Shown here: one piece after another, positions 47,901 through 59,248 of the stretch
How positions within the stretch are numbered: position 1 is the first letter of the stretch
Layout of the letters: each line of letters begins with the position of its first letter
Assembly (NCBI GenBank): GCA_019633425.1
Contig: WSUB01000127.1
Location: 1 to 64,000, forward strand
DNA: 64,000 bases
Source: Tulasnella sp. 424
Taxonomy: Eukaryota > Basidiomycota > Agaricomycetes > Cantharellales > Tulasnellaceae
Reading direction: 5' to 3'
The notes under the pieces: generated by a model
Databases searched by the model: none
What the model saw: the letters and a program-made list of their open reading frames with translations, nothing else
Told to the model about the DNA's origin: nothing
Position numbers and translations under genes: made by a program

Positions 47901-48680
47901 GGTCCCGTGCTAAGGTTTTCAACGCAGCGTGGAATGGCGTGGCCAATTTCAAAAAGTTCAAAAAGGTCCGTCGTTTCATTGATGTTCGTCCATACTTGCC
48001 GACAGCAGCCAACCTTTCGTGGTACAGAAATCCGACAGCACTCGGTACCCCAAATTGGAACTCGACCTTCCTCCTCCCCTCGATTACGGGCTTGGTGACT
48101 GTCAGTGTTTCTCGACAGCCCCTTAACGCCCGATTGACCCATCTCTGGATAATTAGCTTACTGGCAGAGAGACGACCCCAACATCACGATCGGTCCTGAA
48201 GCTGTTCACCCTTTGATAGCCATCAATCAGGCTGCCGTCCAGATCCCTCGCAGAAGACCCCTCGAGCTCAAGGTCAACACGTCCTCAGACGAAGAGGCGC
48301 CACCTCCGCCAGTGAAACGAGGACGGGCGAAAAAAACGACTCCAGCCATCGATTTACATTTCTCCGGAAGCGACGAGCCGTCTAACGGAGTGCCTCCCGA
48401 AGAAGAGAGTGAGATATTTGACATGAACGTCTCTGTGGTGGACGAGGAGGAAGATGTTCCTATATCCAGTAACACCCTCAGATCGAGTGGGTCAAAGGCA
48501 AAGTCTCAAAGGCGCGGTTTATCATCTACCAACCCTACCCAGAGTCAGCGATCAAGCAGGAAAACGAGCGGAGCCAAGCGCAAGGCTGCTGCTCTACCTG
48601 ACAGCGACGAGGATGACGACCAGTCCGACGATAACATTGCATTCCGAGGCTTCAATCGAAAGAAGAAGCTCAAGCGATAA
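44993..48680 (+). CDS. Nbs1/nibrin, MRN complex subunit
   Basis: DNA double-strand-break sensor subunit with Mre11 and Rad50; recruits the ATM/Tel1 kinase. Nine exons: 44993-45044, 45118-45248, 45307-45473, 45539-46258, 46320-46480, 46539-46783, 46838-46933, 46997-48094 and 48168-48680; 1,060 aa. The FHA domain (about 17-115) has YELGRGSILLHLAQTVVSTHHATITVG with the Gly-Arg and Ser-x-x-His core. BRCT repeats follow (LAWEPVNLLIRSG, VWSDHITHVVFSAVSH, HGVHLVSPAWLHHVA). The middle is disordered and charged. A conserved C-terminal Mre11-binding block reads NFMVVEYRDDVLR and WNGVANFKKFKKVR, followed by an acidic stretch and a final basic end IAFRGFNRKKKLKR in the place of the Tel1-binding tail. Confidence 0.85.
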
Positions 48681-48768
48681 ACAGCAGCAACTCCGTCGTC
48701 ATAACATATGATCGTATATTATTTTTGTCCATATGATTATCTTGCTACTCTACGCAACATGCAGCGGA

Positions 48769-50758
48769 TCACTGATGGACAACGTCTGCTCCCTTGGTCT
48801 TTACCCAAACGAATTTCCGCGTCAGAAGATTGAAAACACTGCCAAAGAAGAGAGCAATAACAGTGCTGCTCATGATGATGACGTTGTATGGCATGCTGAA
48901 ATCCGGGGTCGGAAGATCGATCAGGAGGTTGCGGGTATAAAGCCTTCTTTCGGGTTCGTCCAGACGATCAATAGGCAAGGTAAAGCTGATTGTAGCTGCT
49001 GGCAGATCCCATCCACGTTCGGCGTCAGGTGGGTGCTCGGTGTACGCGATGAATGACTTGAGGAAAGACATAGTCATCTTGGTTTCACTGTGCGGTGGAA
49101 GGCGGAGAGTCGTCTCCAGCAATGATGGGTGGTGATTACGTGGAAGCGTATACGCGGTCTCGAGGATTATGTCGTCTGCGCAAGAAGTAAACATCAGCGC
49201 TATAGCTAACATTATAGAAACTAAACATACCGCGATCAATGCCGTTAACGGTTACACGCCTAGTGTTCAAAAAGTAGTTGATGAACCAAGGCGTCGTCTC
49301 AACGCAAGTAACGTCTTGGGACACATTTTGCCGGTTGATGAAATTAAACAGAATCCCGCCTTCAGATTGGCTGCCCCCCGTGATGAATCGGCGAACGGAG
49401 AGTGGGCTTGACGGAGATACGATGGCTGCCGGTGCATCAGATAATCTGAAAAAGCATGAGTGTGTTCACTTGACTCACAGTGGTGAAACCGTTCTTCCCC
49501 AGGCCAGGACATTGCGACGGTCACAGGATGCGAAACTAGGTGAGGAAAAGATGCCTCAGTTTAGTGGGAACGCAATGCCGAATCGAAATGCACGAACGGA
49601 GTCTCAGATCGTAAATTGCTGCGTCTTTGTTAACTGAGGTTGGTTCCGGGGTAATTTGGTATGCCGAATCCGTCGGCAATGTCACCCCTATGAAGCTTCT
49701 CTCAGCCACGGGGCAAGACCTGGCAATCTCCCTGCCGAAAAGTGTTTCAAAGCTCCAGTCTTAGGGTAACTATGATTCAGCAAGCAAAACGCACACACAG
49801 ATGCCTGTCCCTCACCTCGCTTTCCGCTGGATAATCTCACCGGATTTATCACAGCCCCGAACGTCATTGTCAACTCCATGGTCTCATGAGCCAAAGATCT
49901 AACGTGCACGCCGATCCCATGCCAATCGGAGCCAAAAAGTGGATGCGGATTGAGAAGCGAGGAAAGACCCGATTTGCCTTTGCAGGGTAAGAGTTTTAAA
50001 AATGGCGTCAAGTTTTCCGTGCACACGGATTCCGACGGGAGGAAAGCGTGGCGAAGCTGGTAGGACTGATCTGGTGGAGAAATTTGGCTAGTAAATATGA
50101 TATGGAAATGCCGAAATGACGGGGTGAAAACGTACTCGGAAGCAGGTCACCCTCTGGGCCAAAGGCCCACTGCGGCTTGGTAGTGCGAGTATCGTCCAAA
50201 GCTCCTAAGGAAGCGCAAAATAGGCCTGCTAGTCCATTAGACATGTCTTTCCATCTTTGATCTACACTTTGGTATTGGTTGTCAATCGCGTTTATGGTCG
50301 AGGGAGCTGCATTAGAGACCAACCTCGTCGCATTGGAAGAGTGTTCCGACATCCAAGCCCAGAGTTCGGCCCCACTGGCAACGCTCTGGTCGGTAGGATA
50401 TCCCCATTTGTCGTAGTCCCACTTTCCAGCGTTGAGACTCAGATGCAACTCTGATATTGAATGAGCCCGCAGCAACTGTCCGAGAGTGAGAGGAAACAAC
50501 TGGTAGTGTTGGGCTAAAAAGACACCTCTGTTAGTGGAAAACATATAGAGCGGTTGACATGTGCTACGTACGCCGATCCTCAAAACTGCGATCTTCCAAG
50601 TCTGTTGAGGCAAGAGTTTTGAATGCAAAGCGCGCAAAGGCTTTTCCGTCAGGCAGAGGTGTCAGTTGAAGGGTTTCTTCATAAGTTTCGGATTTAGCTG
50701 CGGTCAGAAAATGAGCATGTAGCGTCAAGATGAGGAAGACGAGCTGCAGATTCATCAT
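48769..50758 (-). CDS. GPI16: GPI transamidase subunit PIG-T/Gpi16
   Basis: ER-membrane subunit of the complex that cleaves precursor proteins and attaches the GPI anchor. Exons 50572-50758, 50136-50513, 49816-50070, 49594-49759, 49479-49535, 49231-49445 and 48769-49175, 554 aa. A signal peptide (LQLVFLILTLHAHFLTAA) is followed by SETYEETLQLTPLPDGKA, HYQLFPLTLGQLL, LSLNAGKWDYDKWG, CTENLTPFLKLLPCKGKSGL, DWHGIGVHV, LFGREIARSCPVAE, RRFITGGSQSEGGI, ETTPWFINYFLNT, YTEHPPDAERGWDLP and a C-terminal membrane segment after LLIDLPTPDFSMPYN, with a short tail. It starts 150 bp from the divergent L1-domain gene. Complete and of typical length. Confidence 0.93.
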
Positions 50759-50908
50759 CTGCAGCAAACGGTGAAGGAGTCGTGGCGGTTGTTTGGAACC
50801 AAACCGTGCGAATATGCAAGGATCGCTTGTTGCTATTGTCGGCGCCTAACCCCTCACTGAAATTTTGTTACAAACCAGGCTAAATCGACCCCCATACCAA
50901 GGCAGACC
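50759..50908. promoter_or_regulatory. Compact divergent promoter, PIG-T/L1-domain gene
   Basis: Only 150 bp separate the two divergent start codons, so the two genes must share a bidirectional promoter or have overlapping leaders. No specific element was identified. Confidence 0.5.
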
Positions 50909-52356
50909 ATGGCGAACCCAAAAGATGAGCTTATCGACTCCCATGTATCGTTAAAGAACACCCAAGCTGCCATCGGAGCCATTCTGAAGCACGCAAGCAA
51001 GCAGCACGAGCTAGAGGAGGAAACCGACATCCTTGGTGCTAACGAACAGCGGATATCCCTGTCCATTGGAAAGAAGAAGATCAGGGACATCGTTCGCCCG
51101 GATCCTAGAGTAATGTAAGTATAGTCATCGTGCAAGTTGTGGATGCCGGCTATCCGTTGACTTACTTCGCAGACCTTTAGCGCATCCGATCGTCGATCCA
51201 CGCAAAACTTCGATATGTCTGATCGTTAAAGACCCTCAACGGGAGTACAAAGACCTCCTCGGGAAGGAAAATATAAAGTTTATTGGTCGAGTTGTTGGTG
51301 TATCTAAGCTCAAAGGGAAATTTCGAGGGTTCGAGGAGCGCAGGCAGTTGTTGACCGCCCATGGCTTGTTCCTGGTGGATGATAGGGTGGCGGCGTTGAT
51401 GCCAAAACTCCTTGGAAGTATGTGGTTCAAGGCAAAAAAGTCTGTCGTGTTCCACTTGCTGGGACATCACTCCGAGCTGACTGGATGCGCTTGTTTTAGA
51501 CAACCTCTTCCGGTCAACATGGGAGCGAAGGACCTGAAATCTCATTTAGAACGCGCAATAAACAATACTTTCATGAACGAGAACAAGGGACATACTGTGT
51601 ACGGACTCTACCCATCCATCCTATCATATGTTTGCTTACGAATGCCATTCGCGTAGCACTGTTAAAGTCGGGCACACCCTTCAGTCGCCCAAGTACATCC
51701 TCGACAACGTCTGCGCTGCTCTCCCTAATATTATCAAGCACATTGATGGTGGCTGGAGCAACATTCAGAATGTTTACCTTACGGTACCAGGTCCGAGCGG
51801 GAAGTCTGGAGTGAGCCTGCCGCTGTGGACATGCGACCTTGGTGCCGGTCCGGGTGGACGTTGGGAAGGAGGGTTGGCGAAGCCTGTGGCAGAGGAGTGG
51901 GGAGGTTTCGGCGAGGATGCCAGGGAACCTGTCGACAATCATGACGACAGCATTAGCGATGAAGTAATCACATCACCAACGGGGAAGAAGCGAAGCGCGG
52001 CACGCTCCTCAGAAAGTGCTGATGACACCCCAATGCCGCCGAAGAAGAAGACGGCGAAGGCATCCAAAGGGGTAGCCCCTTCCGAGCTTCTCAAGCAAAC
52101 TTCTTCTTCATCGACTCTCAAGTCCAAGTCGTCCCCCACGTCCTCCAAGCCCTCGATATCGGTCGCTCCTTTGGCGAAGCCTGATGACGTATTGGTCGAA
52201 TCGTCTTCCGTCAAGTCCGTAACGACGAGGACCAACTTGAAAATAAAAGGTGGCGTGATAGAGAAGAACAGGCAAATCATGATGGACGGAAAGCCTACCA
52301 AAAGAAGCGCTAAGGCGCGAATCATTGGGACGCCTAAATTCTTACCGAGGAAGTAG
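50909..52356 (+). CDS. Ribosomal L1-domain protein (Utp30/Cic1-like ribosome biogenesis factor)
   Basis: Exons 50909-51114, 51173-51439, 51500-51598 and 51657-52356, 423 aa. The L1 fold spans about 65-290: PLAHPIVDPRKTSICLIVKDPQREYKDLL, IKFIGRVVGVSKLKGKFRGFEERRQLL, HGLFLVDDRVAALMPKLLGSMWF, PVNMGAKDLKSHLERAINNTFM, VKVGHTLQSPKYILDNVCAALPNIIKHI and NIQNVYLTVPGPSGKSGVSLPLWTC. Nucleolar relatives are yeast Utp30 and Cic1 and human RSL1D1, which act on pre-ribosomes. The C-terminal 130 residues are Ser/Lys-rich and disordered. Which of Utp30 or Cic1 it matches cannot be settled by eye. Confidence 0.85.
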
Positions 52357-54856
52357 TAAACTAGGTACACGCCGGTCGCATCATGTACGATATCAACACT
52401 GTCTAGAGCCGTTGCATTACGAAACCGTGATTTCTTGCAGACGACAGTATTCGACAAGTTGCAGCTGCATGCTACGCAAGTCTGCCATCCCCTAGCGCGC
52501 CCCGCGGATTAAGACACTTCTTTACCTGCCCCCTTTGCAGCTGAAAATACCCTCATTCAACCCCAAAGCTCTCGGATATATCAACAAGTATAATGCTAAG
52601 CTCCCACTGGTTCCCGCCTCTGCCGACTCATGACCGGCGGCGTCTGGGGAGGGGAGCGGTGACCCTGACGCTGGGAATATTGCTGGTTTATTGGTGAAGG
52701 AAAGAAGGCCCGCTCAACCTTGCGGCATCCCTCTGTTGCATTTCGAACTCTTCCTCGTCTTTTGCTTGCTCAGTCCTCCCCTTGTCTATTCTTTTCTGCT
52801 CAACCTCGCTGCAAGATTCTCCTTGGTTGCATCTTTGTCCAAGCGCGCCAGGGCTGAAACAGGCGCGTCGGTGATACTCAGCCCTTTGCGGGAGATCAAG
52901 CTCCCAGCCTGTGCCCCAAAGAACAGTTTTCGGCAGGAACGCTCTCCATTCAAACATGATAATGCTCCGCCACTTCAAACCTGCGGAGACGTTATCGTCT
53001 TGGAAGTGATTTCCACATGATTGCTTCTGGATCTTTGACTGTCTTTCGGCGACTCGCTGGAAAATCCACATTTTCATTTTCTGCTATCCTGGGTCTGTGG
53101 AAGGTCACCGTCGCTGTGCATGTTCTTTGATCGATGTAGGCTCTTTTCTGTGTAAGGAAAGGTGGCACACGGTGTTGTCAAGCCAGGCTATTGTCTGCCC
53201 GCCCGGTGGTTTTTTTATCTCGTTTCCGCTACCACGGTGCCGCCGAACATTCTGACAAGTTTAATACTGTGCATTTTTCAGTAGTCATAACCTCTAGTTT
53301 CCTGGAAATGCGGTGCATGGACCCTCCGCCGAAGGTGGAAGCGGCATAGGAGATGGTCGTCACGCTCCATAACTCGATTCTCAGAAAGATTTGCTCTCGA
53401 GACGCCGGTTTGATCGTAGGTTGGGACACACATTTATCTCTTTTTGTGTGCATCCGCTTGTGGGGTGGAACACCCTCACTCCTATACATGGGGGCGGGGT
53501 TCAGCTCCCAACTCGATCAAGGTGTGGGGAGAGTGGATGGGCTGGTAGTCTGCGGGCCGTTGTTGACGGCTTCCTGCGAACCATGATCTGCCTTTTGGCC
53601 ACAGCTCGTATTTTTCCATCGGCCGATAGTGTATGACTCCCTAGAATACGGTGCAACGGAGCCCTGACGCGGGGATAGTCTATCTGACAACCTGCCCTCG
53701 GTGGGCCGACCCTTGCGCTGCCGTTGCGGTTACTCCGGTGGAGGATAGGATTGTTGAATTGGGCGTCTTAACGGCGGACCCACAGTCCTTGGTATCGTAG
53801 AGAAATCAAGGAGGGGCCAACCGAATGTGCGAGCGTATCCCGACGTTACTGCGCAAGATGAACGCACAAGTTGTGGTGTGTGGTTCGTGAACACTTTCGC
53901 GAGAGCGAGACCATCTTATCCATGGGGCTTGTTTCACCCGTTTCATAGCCACAAGCTAGTAAGGCAGGACCCAGGGAGTGTAACCTCATGGGAGAGTGCC
54001 AGGAATGCTTGTTGGAGGTGGTGTGCCTTTCTTAGCAGAGATCATGGATCAAATTCTCAACCAGTGGTACGCCTTTCGGTAACTGGGTATCGGATTCCCA
54101 TGCAAGCCTGTAGGATGATAAGAGTCTTTAACCCCCGGTGAGGTCATGCGCCCTTCGCGCAGTGCGTTTCTGTGGGGGAGGAAAGGTGCGTAGTATCCAC
54201 AGGTTTGCGGGGGCATAAGCTGGGCGACCTGGATCAGAGCGAGTGCACCCAGATCTTTCCGAGATCACGACGAAGCGAGGTGCTTCTTTTTTTTCAGTTG
54301 AATGCTTGTTTTAAAGACGGCAGACCCGAAGAGTAACACTTCCGATTCTGCCGTCCTTTTTCCCTCCCCTTCCTCACCTCGTCTCCTACCCTCCGACCGT
54401 TCGCACAAGAAGGGAGATCGCATCGGAAGGAAAATGCGGCAAGCTGTGACGCGCGAGCATGCTGCCATGCAGCCCAAATTTTGGCTGGATGGCGCTCGAG
54501 GGAGGTCTCGGTTCGACCCTCGCAGGCGGGAACTTGCATACAGCTTTACCCTGGGTCCCATTCAACCCCGCGTTTGATCCCCTTGGAATCTGCAGGGGAT
54601 TGAACCACAAGCTCTGGTCGTGGATAAACGGTAAGGCTGAGACGCGGTGCTTGGGAGGAATTTCTTCCTGGAGGAGGAGGGATAACGTCGGGCAAACACA
54701 GTCATCTGTTTGCGCACTGTACTGACGACGCGTGCCCGTTCCCTCCTCGTCCGCTCTACTCCTCCTACTCTCTCCATTCGAGCCCTCACCTAGGGCCCAT
54801 TCTCCCCGCCTTTTACCTCCAACGCACTATTTATCTTGCCCAAATCTCAAGTCGTC
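52357..54856. other. 2.5 kb interval with no recognisable gene
   Basis: Frames are short, overlap on both strands and show no known motif. The last 200 bp is pyrimidine-rich and likely the leader of the epimerase gene. A T-loop-like GGTTCGACC near 54508 was inspected as a possible tRNA but no cloverleaf forms. No terminal repeats or transposase motifs were seen. Confidence 0.45.
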
Positions 54857-55937
54857 ATGGCACAAAAGCCACCCCCGACAGCTGCTTCCTCCTCCTCGCA
54901 TCCCAATACCCGAGCTTCACCTACTCCATCTACTTCATCCACTTCATCCTACGTAACTAATCCAGAAGAAATGAAGATCGTCGTGACCGGTAGCTCTGGC
55001 TCCGTTGCCCAAGGCCTCATACAGCTTGTGCTTTCGTCCACGAAACATTCATTGATTCTCGTAGACCACAAGCCCCCACCCCCTGGATCGGAGCTGGATA
55101 ATCCGCGCATAGAATACGTCACTGCCGAGCTCCGAACCTATACCAACTTTCTCGAAATTCTCACAAGCAAGCGAGTGGACGCCTTGATCCATTTCGCATC
55201 GTATCCAACCCCCTTCCTCGCGCATGCCAGCGAGATTCACAACGCAAATGTTACGCTAAGCTTTAACGCTTTACAAGCGGCAGTCGAAGCTGGCATTAAA
55301 AGGGTGGTCATGATCAGCAGGTGAGAGTTGATGCATGGCATGTATCACTTTGGTATCTGATAGGGGTTCTTCTTCCAGCATCAATGCCACTGGTGCCGCC
55401 TATAGCTACAGCGAACCCACATACGACTACTTCCCCCTTGACGAGCAGCACCCTATGCGGTATGTACAAGTTTGCCGTCCTTTGGCATTCCCACTAATTG
55501 CCCCCGACGTTAGGCCGGAGGATGCATACTCACTCTCAAAAGCTATCATGGAAGTTCAGTGCGATGCGTTTGCGCGTTTCAATCCTGAAATGTCTATCGC
55601 ATCCCTCCGCCTCCACCACTGCGTCAGCGCCAAAAAGAACTCTTCTAATATCGTCAAGGATGCCCGAAAAGACCTATGGGGATATGTCTTAATGGAGAGT
55701 GCAGCCAGAGCGTGCTTACTGGCTCTGGATGTGCCCTGGAAGGGGCATGAGGTCATGTACATCGTTGGGAACCAGCACTCGGCACAGGGTTACAACGCAG
55801 AGGAAATCGCTAAAACCTACTTCCCCAAGACAAAAAGAAAGTCGGGCCCACTCGCCCCAAGTCAGGGCTTTTATGACTGCTCCAAGGCCGAACGGTTATT
55901 AGGGTGGAAACATGAAGGGGGGCGAATGCCTGCCTGA
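54857..55937 (+). CDS. NAD-dependent epimerase/dehydratase (extended SDR)
   Basis: Exons 54857-55320, 55379-55459 and 55514-55937, 322 aa. A Ser/Pro-rich lead of about 35 residues precedes the Rossmann fold: MKIVVTGSSGSVAQGL (TGxxGxxG nucleotide motif), LILVDHKPPPP, DALIHFASYPTP, VTLSFNALQAAVEAGIKRVVMISS, then YSLSK (YxxxK catalytic pair). The family acts on nucleotide sugars or small carbonyl substrates. Downstream, SAQGYNAEEIAKTYFP and KAERLLGWKHE are typical of sugar-epimerase-like members. Close relatives often encode proteins of similar length, so it looks complete. Substrate unknown. Confidence 0.8.
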
Positions 55938-56283
55938 CTAGGTTACTGGGAAGCGGACCGCTGGAAAACGGACGAAACTTGATTACTACAGACGTCGTGG
56001 TGGTGACGGTCGTGATGCTGTGATGCTGTAAATATACCTTACAATCGTATCTATCGTAGTTTTGTTACATTTCGATCCTGCGTGGTGTCTCGAGGAAAGG
56101 CCGGCGGGTTCTCGCGGTCTCGCGTTCGACGCCGCCGACATTTCAATCCAGACTCTCGCCAACTCCGGCCGGCGAGCTTCTCGTTTCTCCACCATCTACG
56201 ACAGCTTCTCTCTGTACTAGTAAGGTCTTCGCTAGACCTGGTCCTCACTCACTTCCCTTCGGCTCTACACAAAAAGCGCAAAA
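55938..56283. other. Intergenic: ALG6 promoter and leader
   Basis: 346 bp between tandem genes. Nothing beyond an expected 3' end and a promoter is seen. Confidence 0.45.
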
Positions 56284-59055
56284 ATGGACCCTAAAATGAG
56301 GCGCAACGTATCTCCCAGCGCTTCTGTCGCAAGCTTTCGCAGCCGCGTCGAGTAAGTTCTTGGTCGTCAAGTCCCGTACTTTCCTCGGCTCAACGTTCCA
56401 ATTTAGATCCGAGACCGACTACGAGGACATTGTCGCTCCTCGTCCGCGACATTCTTATTCACCAACCTGGCTCAGCAATTTCGACGACCCTGATGCCAGC
56501 CAACAGGCTCAACAGCCAGCAATACCCATTCGTGTTTCCTCTCCGCTAAATCCCAACTCCCAGAGACATGCGCGAAAGCTGTCTGTGCCAACATTCCCCG
56601 CGTCCCCAAAGCGGCAGTCTTCCCTCAATCTTGCCAGTGGGAGTCCGTTGAGGGCGAGACAGGATTCCTGGCTTGTCCCGACAAGTCTAAACGATGTCAG
56701 AATGGAAAGCCCGGCCAGACGATGGGTGAGGTGGATGGCAAGAATGGGGATGAGGGACTGGGTCCTTCCTACAAGCATTGCAGCTACAGTTTGGGTGAAG
56801 TGGACTACCGGTCTCGGAGGCTACTCGGGTTCGAATCCATCCGTCGCCATCCCGGACTTTGCTGACGCGTGGTTTATTCCCAAAGGTTACGCCACGCCTC
56901 CCATGCATGGAGACTACGAGGCACAGAGACACTGGATGGAAATTACCCTGCATCTACCGACGCGAGAATGGTATTTTTACGACCTTCCTTATTGGGGATT
57001 AGACTACCCACCGTTGACGGCATACGTGAGCTATATATGTGGTCTTATGTGAGTAACAGCCGTGATTTGTTGTCATCTTTTATGCTGACTTTGACTTTAG
57101 AGCCCATTATATAAATCCATCATGGGTAGCCCTCGACAAATCCCGTGGTATCGAAAATGAGGAAAGCAAAGCGTTCATGCGTGCGAGCGTCCTGGCTCTT
57201 GATTTACTTCTGTATATTCCCGCTGTGGTTTGGTTCACGAGGATATGGTGGACTTCGCGCTCACGCCGTACTCAGGTACGTAGGTTCTTACCGAGCGACA
57301 GTCGGGACACTGACCATATCCCTATTTAGAACATTGCTCTCCTTACCATACTTCTGCAACCAGCACTAACGTTGATCGACAATGGTCATTTCCAGTTAGT
57401 CCTTCGTCAGGGAGTTGCTCGGCATGGTTCCGTCTGACCTCGCTTTTCATAGATACAACTCTGTCATGCTCGGTTTCACTCTCGTTTCCTTCAATCTCCT
57501 GAATTCTGGCCACGATGTTCTCGCCGCAGCTGCTTTCGTTTGCAGTCTTTGCTTCAAGCAAATGGCGCTGTATTATTCCCCCGCGATCTTTGCCTATTTA
57601 CTCGGTCGATGTATCAAACTCCCATGGTCAAAAGGGTGAGTCGTCCTATCGCTACGTTTCTCTTTAACTTATGTCGGGCGAATGTCTAGATCGGTCCACC
57701 TCGCAAAAATCGGAGGCACCACCATCATCTCCTTTTTGGTCCTTTTCGCGCCCTTCATTTTCCAAGCTTTCCCTAGCGTCCTCGCACAGTCGTTACACAG
57801 GATATTTCCATTCTCTCGCGGTCTCTTTGAAGACAAAGTAGCAAATTTCTGGTGCGCTTCAAACGTGATAATCAAGTGGCGTAAATGGATCGCTTCCTCG
57901 ACCTTACCAAAGCTCGCCACAGCAGTCACCTTGCTAGCGATTCTTCCGCCGATGCTGCATATATTGGGTATCAGCTGGAGCTTACGGGAACCGGAGCTCG
58001 AGGCAACAGCGCCCTTCCCTCCAACGCCAACCTCCAATGTTGGGGTAGCTTCAGTCAACGAACCAGCAAGCACAGCAGTGAGCACTAGCTCAGAGTCTCA
58101 GGACCAGAAACAACCCTTCCCTTCCACGAGCACGCTGGCGCCGATTTCCGAAACAAATAACGGTTCCCCTTCCATTCACGGTCCATCACCGACCATCAAC
58201 CTCGTTCTCTTTGCTTTATTCAATTCGTCCATGGCATTCTTTTTGTTCTCTTTTCAGGTTCACGAAAAGTCGATACTGCTGCCGCTGCTTCCTCTTACGC
58301 TCATCATGAGTGGCCGTTCGGAAGTCGACGTCGAAAGCGGAACCTGGGAGTGGGGGGTTTTGGTAAACAATATTGCGGTTTTCAGGTTCGTCCGCGTGAA
58401 TTGGCTAGCTTCCTCGACTTAACTTTGTTTGGTCAATGCAGCATGTGGCCGCTACTAAAGAAGGACGGCCTCGGACTTCAATATGCAACGCTCACATTTA
58501 TGTGGAATTATATGATTGGTTATAATCCATTGTCTCTGCCAGAGTCTAATGTTAAGCTTTTGAGTCTGGTGCGTGCCCCTTCCCCGAAATGCCTACCCTT
58601 TTCATCTCAAATTTCATCCGACTCCACAGGCGACATACTCTGTCATTGCGGCCCTACATGGAGCTGAGCTCCTCTTCTATCCCCCAGCTCGGTACCCCGA
58701 CCTCTATCCAGTGCTCAACGTCCTTCTTTGCTCCGGAATATTTGGTCTCAGCCTGTTGTGGGGGTTGAAGAAGCAACTGGAGGCGGGCTGGGGTATTTCC
58801 GGTCTATCGATGACACCAAAGAAGCCGGTGCCACTACCTCGGCCTCTACCGAGCTTCGCCGGACGATCTGCGAAACCGCATGGGCCTGCTTCGGCTAACC
58901 GAAGGTCTACGATGGACCCGCGGTTGGCGAAAGAATGGAGTAGCATTCAGGCGGCGGGGGACAGCGAGACATCGGGAAGTACTGGGAGTTTACGGAGCCG
59001 TAGACGGGAATCGATACCAGCACACGTGTTCACGAATGGGACTGCAAGGACATAG
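56284..59055 (+). CDS. ALG6: Alg6 dolichyl-P-Glc:Man9GlcNAc2-PP-dolichol alpha-1,3-glucosyltransferase
   Basis: Adds the first glucose to the lipid-linked N-glycan precursor in the ER lumen, using dolichyl-phosphate glucose. Exons 56284-56351, 56407-57048, 57101-57275, 57330-57394, 57453-57635, 57690-58385, 58442-58568 and 58630-59055, 793 aa. After a disordered cytosolic N-terminus of about 155 residues come the ALG6/ALG8 motifs: [96 protein letters not shown] and [14 protein letters not shown] loop of about 65 residues rich in Pro, Ser and Thr (after [18 protein letters not shown]) and a long disordered tail make it longer than the yeast enzyme (544 aa). Confidence 0.93.
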
Positions 59056-59248
59056 TGATCGTCTGTGGCTGCTGTAGATACTGGCATAGGGCAGGGAACG
59101 TTTGTTTGTCCTTGTATGTACCAACGAGGGATCTGTGCTCAATCTTGACTGGCCTCGTATCTCTCGACTGCCGCACGACATCCAGCCCATCTGTCCTCTC
59201 TCCCTCTGCCGCATTCTACCACACGCTGCTATACACTGTTGTGAGATC

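Noticed and set aside
54480..54560. Possible tRNA because of a GGTTCGACC T-loop-like string
   Set aside because: No acceptor, D or anticodon stems can be paired around it in either orientation; the string sits in a simple hairpin (CGAGGG...CCCTCG).
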